Source of the DNA: Puniceicoccaceae bacterium
GTDB taxonomy: Bacteria > Verrucomicrobiota > Verrucomicrobiia > Opitutales > Coraliomargaritaceae
DNA length: 5,461 bases
Direction of reading: 5' to 3'
NCBI GenBank assembly: GCA_003567255.1
Contig: PWZW01000092.1
Coordinates: forward strand, 1 to 5,461
A program made the translations under genes and the position numbers. The notes under the pieces were generated by a model that worked only from the letters and a program-made list of their open reading frames with translations, did not search any database and was not told the DNA's origin. The number at the start of each line of letters is the position of its first letter. Positions within the stretch are counted from its first letter, which is position 1. Positions 1 to 5,461 of this stretch are shown here, one piece after another.

Positions 1-47
1 GCGAACATCCTCCGTTTTTCCTCAGCAGAAATCGCTCTAAGATCCAA

Positions 48-401
48 ATGGCCACTTTACTTATTACATTTTTCACCCTCGTCCTGCTCATCGTCAGTGC
101 TTTCGTCGTGATGATCGTTTTAATGCAGCGCTCCAGTAATGCAGGGGGCATGGGCGGCGCTCTGGGTGGCGGTGCCACTGAACAAGTCCTCGGTGCGGAG
201 ACCAACTCCGTCCTCACTAAAGGCACTATTTACGGAACCATCGCATTTTTCGTCATCGCCCTCGGCCTTCACCTCGGCTATCTCGCGCAGGCGGAAGAGC
301 GCCCATCCGGAGGGAGCGCAGCGTCGCTCGCGGGGGAAGCGGAGGAGGCAGACGCAGCGGATGAGGCTGCCTTCCCATCCGTCGAGGCGGAAGAGGAATA
401 G
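48..401 (+). CDS. secG: Protein translocase subunit SecG
   Basis: SecG is the small accessory subunit of the inner-membrane SecYEG channel; it assists SecA-driven export of unfolded preproteins. The 117-residue protein has the family layout: a first membrane helix at about residues 3-26 ending in VLMQRSS, a glycine-rich cytoplasmic loop (about 33-42, GGMGGALGGG), the conserved ETNSVLTKGT stretch (51-60), and a second helix at about 60-80. The LMQ and GGALGGG motifs are diagnostic. Residues 82-117 form an Ala/Glu/Asp-rich tail with 12 acidic residues and one Arg; SecG tails vary, so this does not argue against the call. The ATG at 48 places the first helix directly at the N-terminus as expected. 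No Shine-Dalgarno site precedes it, and the frame is open back to the window edge, so a slightly longer form cannot be excluded. secG often follows tpiA in bacteria, but the 47 upstream bases show no recognisable gene end. Confidence 0.95.
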   Translation: MATLLITFFTLVLLIVSAFVVMIVLMQRSSNAGGMGGALGGGATEQVLGAETNSVLTKGTIYGTIAFFVIALGLHLGYLAQAEERPSGGSAASLAGEAEEADAADEAAFPSVEAEEE

Positions 402-450
402 GCCGCCACTGAACCGGACCCGAGGGAGTCCAGTATCCTCAGCGGCCTTT
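401..450 (+). terminator. Possible branched hairpin after secG
   Basis: GGCCGC at 401-406, starting on the last base of the secG stop codon, is the exact reverse complement of GCGGCC at 442-447. Between them GGAC (416-419) can pair with GTCC (427-430). Only three Ts (448-450) follow, so this is a poor intrinsic terminator. It may instead be an RNA-stabilising fold or chance pairing in GC-rich DNA. Confidence 0.25.
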
Positions 451-575
451 ACTCTGCAGACGCAGAATTAGCTTTCGGGGTCTTTAAAAAAAGCTGTGCT
501 CCTGCAGGGGCTGAAATATTTGGGAACCGCAAGCTGCCCGCGCTTTACAGCTAAGGGAGTCTGCCTTCCTGTTTT

Positions 576-1457
576 ATGAATCTTTTCCGCCATTTGAAGT
601 TGCCACTTTTGCTCGCCGCATTGGCGATGTGTTTCACTGCGCTTGCGCAAGGGCAGCGGGGCGGTGCGCGGACGATCATCCCAAACGTAAACCTAATCGA
701 CCAAGCAGAGGGCCGGGAGCGGATGGACCATTTCCGTGCTCAGCGGATGGAAGGTGACTTTATCTTCTTTTTCGAGCTGGAACATGTGCCACGACGAGGG
801 AGTGCCCGCACCTTTTTGGGGCAAATGTGGGGCGCTTGGAATGAGCAGGGACCGATCACGCGCGTTCGTATCGACGGGGCACCAGAGGGGCCGGAAACGT
901 TTAACGGTCCGATCGAATTTATCATACAAAATGGGCCCGAACCCAAAGCCTGGCGGCGCCAGGGGCGCGACGCTGCGTTTACCCTGCTCTCGGGCGAGGC
1001 GCTCTTTGAGCCTATTGTGCCCGGCGTGCACTACTCCGTCTTTGATCTGCAGATGCCGTTTATATATTGGGACGATTTTGACTACGCCGGTCCGGCCAGG
1101 GTGCAGGGGCGGAGTGCCCAGCGCTTTTTTATCTATCCACCGGAAAATGATCCTATCTTTCAGGAGAATATTGATCGCGTCCGGCTGGCACTCGACGATG
1201 GATATAATGCGCTGCTACGGATTGATTTTTACGACGGAGATCGCCCGATGTCCTCTTTTCGGATTCGCCGCTTCAAAGAAGTGCAGGGGCAGTACATTGT
1301 GCGCGAGATCGATCTAATCGACGAGCGCGCCCGCGACCGTACCAAATTTACCGTGAATTCCGCGAGTGTGGGATTACAATTGCCCGAATCTACTTTTGAT
1401 CCCGAGCATCAACGTTCGCCCATTCAATTGGCTCCCAGATTTTTCGAGGATCTTTAA
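576..1457 (+). CDS. Exported LolA-like / outer-membrane lipoprotein-sorting family protein
   Basis: This is a 293-residue secreted protein. Residues 1-24 are a Sec signal peptide: a basic N-region with R5, H6 and K8, a hydrophobic core, and an ALA|Q cleavage site after residue 24. Cys19 is not in a lipobox (Met precedes it), so it is not a lipoprotein. The C-terminal half resembles the LolA-like fold of TP0789-type outer-membrane lipoprotein-sorting proteins. It has an aromatic stretch FIYWDDFDY (162-170), then GRSAQRFFIYPP (178-189), paired strands LLRIDFYDGD and YIVREIDLID, and an ending TKFTVNSASVGLQLPESTF (256-274) that matches the family's closing strand. Known relatives bind lipid or lipoprotein acyl chains in the periplasm; the actual ligand here is unknown. 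The mature part has no cysteine. Start choice: the ATG at 576 gives an intact signal peptide. AAGGGAG at 553-559 lies 16 bases upstream, too far for a normal ribosome site. The gene stands alone between two gaps, and the family call is by eye. Confidence 0.65.
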   Translation: MNLFRHLKLPLLLAALAMCFTALAQGQRGGARTIIPNVNLIDQAEGRERMDHFRAQRMEGDFIFFFELEHVPRRGSARTFLGQMWGAWNEQGPITRVRIDGAPEGPETFNGPIEFIIQNGPEPKAWRRQGRDAAFTLLSGEALFEPIVPGVHYSVFDLQMPFIYWDDFDYAGPARVQGRSAQRFFIYPPENDPIFQENIDRVRLALDDGYNALLRIDFYDGDRPMSSFRIRRFKEVQGQYIVREIDLIDERARDRTKFTVNSASVGLQLPESTFDPEHQRSPIQLAPRFFEDL

Positions 1458-1463
1458 GAAACT

Positions 1464-1500
1464 CCCGGCAAATGTCTTTTGCCACGGGGTATGGGCTTTT
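1464..1500 (+). terminator. Hairpin after the LolA-like gene, candidate terminator
   Basis: GGCAAA (1467-1472) pairs with TTTGCC (1478-1483) across a five-base loop. CCC (1464-1466) can extend the stem with GGG (1486-1488) across a two-base bulge. The stem starts six bases after the stop codon, a usual place for termination. The T run is weak: CTTTT at 1496-1500, about a dozen bases past the stem. Confidence 0.4.
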
Positions 1501-1519
1501 GTAAATCTTTGCTGAAAAT

Positions 1520-1553
1520 AAGCTTCGGTAGTCCTTACCGCTTGCTCATTTTT
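1520..1553 (+). terminator. Second hairpin with T5 run, candidate terminator
   Basis: CGGTA (1526-1530) pairs with TACCG (1536-1540) around the loop GTCCT. AAG (1520-1522) can add three pairs with CTT (1541-1543) across a bulge. TTTTT follows at 1549-1553. With the hairpin at 1464-1488 it would form a tandem terminator separating the LolA-like gene from the pilin genes. It could also be leader structure for the pilin transcript, because no clear promoter could be placed between it and the start at 1601. Confidence 0.35.
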
Positions 1554-1590
1554 GTTACCCAGTTTATCCGTTATGTATGGTAGGCGTTTT

Positions 1591-1595
1591 GAGGG
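1591..1595 (+). promoter_or_regulatory. Ribosome binding site that decides the first pilin start
   Basis: GAGGG lies five bases before the ATG at 1601, with a further AGG at 1597-1599. The in-frame ATGs at 1577 and 1619 have nothing comparable upstream. This is the best Shine-Dalgarno match near any start in the window and favours 1601. Confidence 0.6.
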
Positions 1596-1600
1596 TAGGT

Positions 1601-2143
1601 ATGAATGGCCGTATTGGAATGGGTAAGGGATGTAAGCCACATTGGCGTATTCGCAAAAGTGGACTCACCCTGGTTGAAGTCATTATCTCTTTGGTGGTGT
1701 TATCAATTCTGGCCATCGGGATTATTGCCTCCGTGTTGCAGGTTCGGCGCACTTCGGAGTCCCAAGTGCGGGCGGAGCTGGCCTATGGGGTGGCCAACGG
1801 GTTTATCGAGCAAATCAGGGGCATTAACTACAACTCACTCGCAGAGTTTGCTTTTTCCGGGGCCCAGGTTGAGCTCATCACGCAGAACGACACCCGCATT
1901 TTTGTCCCGGTAAATAGCAGTGAGTTTACTGAGGTACGGGTTCCGCTGACAATTGATGCCGATGGAGAAACCACTACGGACATGGTTTTTGCCTTTCGAG
2001 TGCTGGTCACCGTCCCCACCGATGCTTCCGGTACGCCGCTGCGTATGCTCTCTATGCGGATTCCCTACCGTTGGTGGGATCCTCTAATTGACGGCGAGCG
2101 GGAACGCGAGCTCACGCTCGTCCGTTCCCAGGTCGCTCGTTAG
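1601..2143 (+). CDS. PilV/GspI-like minor pilin with type III signal sequence
   Basis: This is a 180-residue pilin-like protein. A 21-residue basic leader ends in RKSG, and prepilin peptidase would cut between Gly21 and Leu22 to give LTLVEVIISLVVLSILAIGI. Glu5 of the mature chain (residue 26) is present, as required for pilus assembly. The hydrophobic helix covers about 22-44 and continues as the usual amphipathic spine with ELAYGVANGFIEQIRGINYNSL, which is characteristic of PilV/GspI-type minor pilins. The rest (about 85-180) is a small beta-rich globular head with no cysteine; the single Cys is in the leader. By family analogy it joins an inner-membrane priming complex at the pilus or pseudopilus tip. 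It is first in a three-gene set, with 19 bases to the next gene. An upstream in-frame ATG at 1577 would give 188 residues and a 29-residue leader but lacks a ribosome site; ATG 1619 would give a 15-residue leader. Whether it serves a type IV pilus or type II secretion cannot be told from the sequence. Confidence 0.82.
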   Translation: MNGRIGMGKGCKPHWRIRKSGLTLVEVIISLVVLSILAIGIIASVLQVRRTSESQVRAELAYGVANGFIEQIRGINYNSLAEFAFSGAQVELITQNDTRIFVPVNSSEFTEVRVPLTIDADGETTTDMVFAFRVLVTVPTDASGTPLRMLSMRIPYRWWDPLIDGERERELTLVRSQVAR

Positions 2144-2162
2144 CGCGTGAATTCAGATTTTT

Positions 2163-2843
2163 ATGAACGGCCCATCATTCTCTAAATCCAAACGCTCACC
2201 CCAGGGGTTCACCCTGCTGGAGCTCGTTTTTGCGGTAGCGATTTTCTCTGTGTTGATGTTCGCCTTTTACCAGCTCACCCTGGCAAGCAGTCGCATCGTT
2301 TTTGATACCGAGGCAAAGTTACGGATTACGCGGGATGTCCGCTCGTTCACCGGCGAGCTCTCACGCTCAGGGCTGAGTGCCTCGATCGCCTACATCTATC
2401 CCAACCGGGACACCAACTTGGTGCCTGGGGCCCGGCTTCCGGAAAATGGGACCGGAGACTTTGTGCTCTTCGTCCGAACTGAGCCTTTCGATGATACGGA
2501 CCCCAATAGCTCGATTCACATAACCAGGCTAACGGCTTACATCCGAGAAGTGCCGCCAGGAGCCGACGCCGGTCCAGTGGTGCGCTATGAGCAAACCTTT
2601 CCGATGGACAATAACTCCCGGGTCGGGACGGGCTCGACCAACACGGCGGAATCAATGGCGGCGGCCATGCTGACTTCCGTGACTCCCCGCGAGGTGCTAC
2701 AACTTTCCAGAGGACTCGCTGATGAGCGTCTATTTATTAATTATGCCGGGCGCAGCATTGTGGTCAACGGAGAGATTCTCCACGGAAACAACAACCGTCG
2801 CCTAACCAACACCTACAACTTCACCGTCACACCCAGGGGTTAA
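2163..2843 (+). CDS. PilW/GspJ-like minor pilin with type III signal sequence
   Basis: This is a 226-residue pilin-like protein. A 15-residue leader rich in Ser, Lys and Arg ends in SPQG, followed by FTLLELVFAVAIFSVLMFAF, a textbook prepilin N-terminus with cleavage between Gly15 and Phe16 and mature Glu5 at residue 20. The helix runs on through SSRIVFDTEAKLRITRDVRS, typical of PilW/GspJ. The head domain (about 60-226) is beta-rich, with alternating strands such as GDFVLFVRTEP, HITRLTAYIREV and GPVVRYEQTF, and closes with TNTYNFTVTPRG. It contains no cysteine, so the disulfide found in some minor pilins is absent. In relatives this subunit sits with PilV/GspI and PilX/GspK at the filament tip. 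It lies 19 bases after the previous pilin gene and one base before the next, consistent with one transcript. No clear ribosome site precedes the ATG at 2163. The PilW versus GspJ distinction is not resolved here. Confidence 0.82.
   Translation: MNGPSFSKSKRSPQGFTLLELVFAVAIFSVLMFAFYQLTLASSRIVFDTEAKLRITRDVRSFTGELSRSGLSASIAYIYPNRDTNLVPGARLPENGTGDFVLFVRTEPFDDTDPNSSIHITRLTAYIREVPPGADAGPVVRYEQTFPMDNNSRVGTGSTNTAESMAAAMLTSVTPREVLQLSRGLADERLFINYAGRSIVVNGEILHGNNNRRLTNTYNFTVTPRG
2835..2839 (+). promoter_or_regulatory. Ribosome binding site inside the end of the PilW-like gene
   Basis: AGGGG lies within the last two sense codons (Arg-Gly) of the PilW-like gene, five bases before the ATG at 2845. The stop TAA and the next ATG are separated by a single T. 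This layout suggests translational coupling and fixes the start of the large pilin-like protein. Confidence 0.6.
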
Positions 2844-2844
2844 T

Positions 2845-5178
2845 ATGAATACACAAAACAATCGCACACAGGGCTCTGCCTTGGCCGTAGTCCTTGTCTT
2901 CGCCATCTCCATCGGAGTTATCATTGCCTCCGTTTTCCGCTACTCAATGGGTGAGGCCCGCGTCAGCCACAGTAACCTTATGATCAACGAGGCCCGCCTC
3001 GCCGCGGAGAGCGCGGTTGAGCATGGGATGTTTCAGCTGAATAATCGCTTTTTGAACAGCGCAGCGGTGGCGCCCGATGAATTCGATCCTTTCAATATAG
3101 CTGCCCGTCCGCTTGTTTTGACTGACGCCTTTTACGACGTGTATGGAAATGCGACGGCGAGCCGGGTCGTCCTTCCCGATGGAAATTATGATCCAAGTAA
3201 CTTCATGGCCTACGGTACCGCGGTAGTGGCGGGGCGCGTGCCGGCCTTACCCACCGAAGTGGTGGTGGATCGGGCCATCCCCGGGGCTGAACTTTCAGCG
3301 GTGGTGGAGACGATGGCGGACGTGATTGAAGTTCAGGTCTACGGAAAGGCGACTGTGCGCGACGCCCAGTTTGGTGAGCGTACCGCCTTCGCCAGGCAGC
3401 GCATCCAAGTGCTGGATGAATCGATCTTCCGCTTTGGTATCTTCTTTGAGGGAGACCTGACCATCGCTCCCGGTCCTACGATGAGTTTCTCCGAGGATAG
3501 TTTGATTCATTCAAACGGAAACATCTTTTTAAGAGCGAACAATACCCTTAGGGTGCCCGGACGCATCACCGCTGGGCGAGACTTTTATGCTGGGGCTGAG
3601 GACGGGCGTAGTGGAAGTGGCACTGTACTTTTGCGTAATCCGCTGAGCGGAGACGACATCGATCTTAGAAACGTCGAAGGCGTTTCCGGCTGGTTCGATT
3701 CGACCACCGGAGGGTTTAGGGCGATTGCCGAAACCGTCACCAACGGAAATCTTCAAACCCGCGAACACGATGTACAGCGTCGCAGTGCACCCGGGTTCGA
3801 GGCCATGCGCGACATGTTTGACAGTGAAGACGGGGGCAATTTTGGATACCACATGATCATGCCTCCCGCCGTTCTCGCCGCCTCGACGGGAGACGGTGAT
3901 GAAGCCAATGAAATTTTAAATACAGTTGAGCAGTCCAAACTTTCAACCCGTTCGGGCATGACGCTGAATTTATCCTTCGATGCGTCTGGCGAGCCCGTAG
4001 TCACTGTCCTTACGCACGCCCGCGATGCATTGACTAACCAGCCCATCCGGGCCGGTGGTGCGGTCGTTTATGAGCCGGTCGTGGTGCCCCCGGGTTTTGA
4101 ATTTTGGACTCTTGAACAATATGAGGCGAGCGGTAGCACTGTTGTGTCAGGCCTTTTTGACCTAAGAGAGGGGGCGGACTCAGCGAGCGATGGTCAGAAA
4201 TCCCTCGTCCGGATTGATATGGAGGCGCTGACCAACTACCTGCATGCCTCGAATGATGCAACAGACGCCGATGGCAACCCGCTTTTTGGTTCCGGCGGTG
4301 CGCGGCATCCCAGTGAATTTTACAACGGTGGTATTTTTATTAATATGCCTCAACAGAGCGATCCCGGTCGGGAGGACCTCGTGGTCCCAGCGATCCGTGA
4401 CTGGGCGGTCGACCTCTTCAACGGTGAGACCGTGCCCAATCCCGATTATCTGCGCGCTTCGGCTACTTCGCCGGCTTACGGCATGACGCTTGTGACCAAC
4501 GGAGGACTCTATGTTACCGGGAATTTTAACGTGCCAGACGGTGCGGGTGACAAGTCCACCCCCGGAGATCCCGCTACGTTTGGTCGCAATGAAGGTGCCG
4601 AAGCCGCCGTTGCACTCGTAGCGGATTCGGTGACCCTGCTCAGTAACAATTGGGACCGTAGCCAGAGCAGGTCGGGCTTGAGCAGCCGCAAAGCTTCCGA
4701 TACCATCTTTTCAGCCGCGATCATTTCCGGGAATGTTTACGGCGAAAAAAACGAAGATGGCCCGTACTATCGTGGATACAGTGGCGGGTTTGAGAATTTT
4801 CCCCGATTTTTAGAAGACTGGAGTGGTGGCCGGACCGCGACCATCCGCGGTTCGTTCATTAATCTGTTCCAAAGCGAGGTCCAAACGAGTCGCTGGGGGA
4901 GCAGCGGTGTCTACAATCCGCCAAATCGTGAGTGGGGGCACAACCTGAGCTTCCTTGAGGAGACCCGGCCTCCGCTTTTTCTCGGAATGCGCGGCTATCG
5001 TAGAGTGTTCTTTGAGGAAATCTCCGAACGCGAGTTTATCGACGGTTTGGCCGTCTTTTACCCACAAATTTTAAACACGGATGGCAGTGCGAACGAGGAT
5101 GAAACGACCGGAGGCGGATCCACGAATGAGGAATCTGGTGGTGGCCTTATCGGAGGTGTATTAAATTTGCTTGATTAG
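2845..5178 (+). CDS. Large PilX-like pilus assembly protein (777 residues)
   Basis: The N-terminus is PilX/GspK-like: leader MNTQNNRTQG, a hydrophobic helix at about 11-31 (SALAVVLVFAISIGVIIASV), then GEARVSHSNLMINEARLAAESAVEHG, the usual PilX pattern of polar helix ending in AAESA. The residue after the putative cleavage Gly10 is Ser and position 5 is Val, so mature Glu5 is missing, as is known for GspK-type tip subunits. After a variable region come FGIFFEGDLTIAPGP (197-211) and IHSNGNIFLR (221-230), then strands suggesting a beta-helix. GMTLVTNGGLYVTGNFN (546-562), AAVALVADSVTLLSNNW (about 591-607), FENFPRFLEDWSG (649-661), TIRGSFINLFQSE and YNPPNREWG (690-698) form a C-terminal block recalled from long PilX-like proteins of Verrucomicrobiota and similar phyla. 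The tail (743-777) is Gly/Glu/Asp-rich and ends GGLIGGVLNLLD. There are no cysteines. Classical PilX is about 200 residues, so most of this chain is an added extracellular or periplasmic domain. A tip adhesin or priming platform is an inference. A single-base gap links it to the upstream gene. Confidence 0.75.
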   Translation: MNTQNNRTQGSALAVVLVFAISIGVIIASVFRYSMGEARVSHSNLMINEARLAAESAVEHGMFQLNNRFLNSAAVAPDEFDPFNIAARPLVLTDAFYDVYGNATASRVVLPDGNYDPSNFMAYGTAVVAGRVPALPTEVVVDRAIPGAELSAVVETMADVIEVQVYGKATVRDAQFGERTAFARQRIQVLDESIFRFGIFFEGDLTIAPGPTMSFSEDSLIHSNGNIFLRANNTLRVPGRITAGRDFYAGAEDGRSGSGTVLLRNPLSGDDIDLRNVEGVSGWFDSTTGGFRAIAETVTNGNLQTREHDVQRRSAPGFEAMRDMFDSEDGGNFGYHMIMPPAVLAASTGDGDEANEILNTVEQSKLSTRSGMTLNLSFDASGEPVVTVLTHARDALTNQPIRAGGAVVYEPVVVPPGFEFWTLEQYEASGSTVVSGLFDLREGADSASDGQKSLVRIDMEALTNYLHASNDATDADGNPLFGSGGARHPSEFYNGGIFINMPQQSDPGREDLVVPAIRDWAVDLFNGETVPNPDYLRASATSPAYGMTLVTNGGLYVTGNFNVPDGAGDKSTPGDPATFGRNEGAEAAVALVADSVTLLSNNWDRSQSRSGLSSRKASDTIFSAAIISGNVYGEKNEDGPYYRGYSGGFENFPRFLEDWSGGRTATIRGSFINLFQSEVQTSRWGSSGVYNPPNREWGHNLSFLEETRPPLFLGMRGYRRVFFEEISEREFIDGLAVFYPQILNTDGSANEDETTGGGSTNEESGGGLIGGVLNLLD

Positions 5179-5461
5179 ATAATACGTGTGAAAGCTACCA
5201 TTCCTAAAGGCGTGGGGAGATTTGTGGATTAAGTTGGCGCATATTCTGTTCGATTTGCCGCAGACCAAGGTGCTTTCGACACGAAAACGCAGTCCGCAAT
5301 GAGGGACGAACGGGCTATTTAAATGAAGGTGCGCTAAGTGACCTGCTTTTGAGAAGCTAAAAAGCGAGTGCGGATTTCCTTGGGTTTTTGGGCTTACTGG
5401 AAATTTTTTTTACCGTGGCCGAGGGGCATGCCCACCGTGCTGATTCGGGGGCGGAAGTAGA
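5179..5461 (+). other. Non-coding stretch after the pilin genes
   Basis: These 283 bases hold no supportable gene on either strand. The short ATG frames at 5299 and 5323 stop within eight codons. No tRNA, rRNA or other RNA family was recognised. Three small inverted repeats are visible: TTTCG/CGAAA at 5274-5286, GCTTTT/AAAAGC at 5345-5365, and ATTTCC/GGAAAT at 5374-5404. A perfect ten-base palindrome GGGCATGCCC lies at 5424-5433. The stretch may be 3' untranslated region plus the upstream region of a gene beyond the window. Confidence 0.5.
5374..5411 (+). terminator. Weak hairpin followed by T8, possible distal terminator
   Basis: ATTTCC (5374-5379) is the reverse complement of GGAAAT (5399-5404), with a 19-base loop, and the stem runs into eight Ts (5404-5411). 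The T run is good, but the stem is AT-rich and the loop is long. It lies about 195 bases past the stop codon of the large PilX-like gene, so it could end that transcript late or be chance. Confidence 0.3.

Noticed and set aside
1..47. Possible 3' end of an upstream gene such as tpiA
   Set aside because: One frame does end at a TAA (38-40), but the dozen residues before it do not resemble a triosephosphate isomerase C-terminus.
139..471. 110-codon open frame overlapping secG
   Set aside because: It is out of frame with the clear secG reading, and its product is an Arg/Ser-rich string with no domain.
470..511. AGCTTT/AAAGCT inverted repeat and the near-palindrome around CCTGCAGG
   Set aside because: The stems are short, with a long loop or no loop, and no T run; likely chance.
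615..635. Possible lipobox around Cys19 of the LolA-like protein
   Set aside because: The residues before Cys are Leu-Ala-Met, and Met at -1 does not fit a lipobox; a signal peptidase I site (ALA|Q) follows five residues later.
693..1031. Minus-strand open frame of 112 codons inside the LolA-like gene
   Set aside because: It is fully antisense to a gene with a signal peptide and family motifs, and its product has no recognisable feature.
736..1317. 193-codon plus-strand frame inside the LolA-like gene
   Set aside because: The alternative-frame product is a low-likelihood mix of Ser, Arg, Leu and Cys; the 576-1457 frame explains the DNA better.
1542..1570. Possible sigma-70 promoter TTGCTC ... 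TATCCG with a 17-base spacer
   Set aside because: Only three of six bases match in each element, and it overlaps the T-run of the second hairpin; too weak to annotate.
3295..4261. Several minus-strand frames opposite the large PilX-like gene
   Set aside because: All lie antisense within a long continuous frame with coherent motifs, and none shows a domain or a ribosome site of note.
5271..5291. TTTCG/CGAAA hairpin extended by TGC/GCA
   Set aside because: There is no T run after it and the extension needs a bulge, so it is not supported as a terminator.

Overview
This window reads as chromosomal DNA from a Gram-negative bacterium with a double-membrane envelope. The best guess is Verrucomicrobiota, possibly the Opitutae/Puniceicoccales group. 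The guess rests on the style of the proteins: a SecG with a long acidic tail, a very large PilX-like protein with an 'ENFPRFLEDWSG ... YNPPNR.WG' C-terminal block, and weak or absent Shine-Dalgarno sites before several genes. It is an inference from remembered family resemblance, not a search result. All five genes lie on the + strand and no mobile element, CRISPR array or RNA gene was recognised.

Layout. 48-401 is secG, the small two-helix subunit of the SecYEG translocon. A 174-base gap follows, with a possible branched hairpin just after the stop. 576-1457 encodes an exported protein of about 290 residues that looks like a LolA-like outer-membrane lipoprotein-sorting protein. The next gap (1458-1600) holds two hairpins in series, the second followed by a T5 run, so transcription may end here and restart for the genes downstream. 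1601-2143, 2163-2843 and 2845-5178 form a tight three-gene set: a PilV/GspI-like minor pilin, a PilW/GspJ-like minor pilin, and a 777-residue PilX-like protein. The last 283 bases carry no convincing gene. They contain a weak hairpin ending in T8, which could be a distal terminator.

How the genes fit together. SecG supports export through SecYEG, and the LolA-like protein uses a Sec signal peptide. The three pilin-like proteins carry type III (prepilin) N-termini: a short charged leader, Gly, then a hydrophobic helix. They would be inserted in the inner membrane and processed by a prepilin peptidase that is not in this window. By analogy with PilV/PilW/PilX and GspI/GspJ/GspK they would form the priming or tip complex of a type IV pilus or type II secretion pseudopilus. 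No assembly ATPase, platform protein, secretin, peptidase or major pilin is present, so this is a detached minor-pilin locus. Its large third protein is the most interesting item here: it is much bigger than a normal PilX, lacks Glu5, has no cysteine, and ends in a Gly/Glu-rich linker with a short hydrophobic end.
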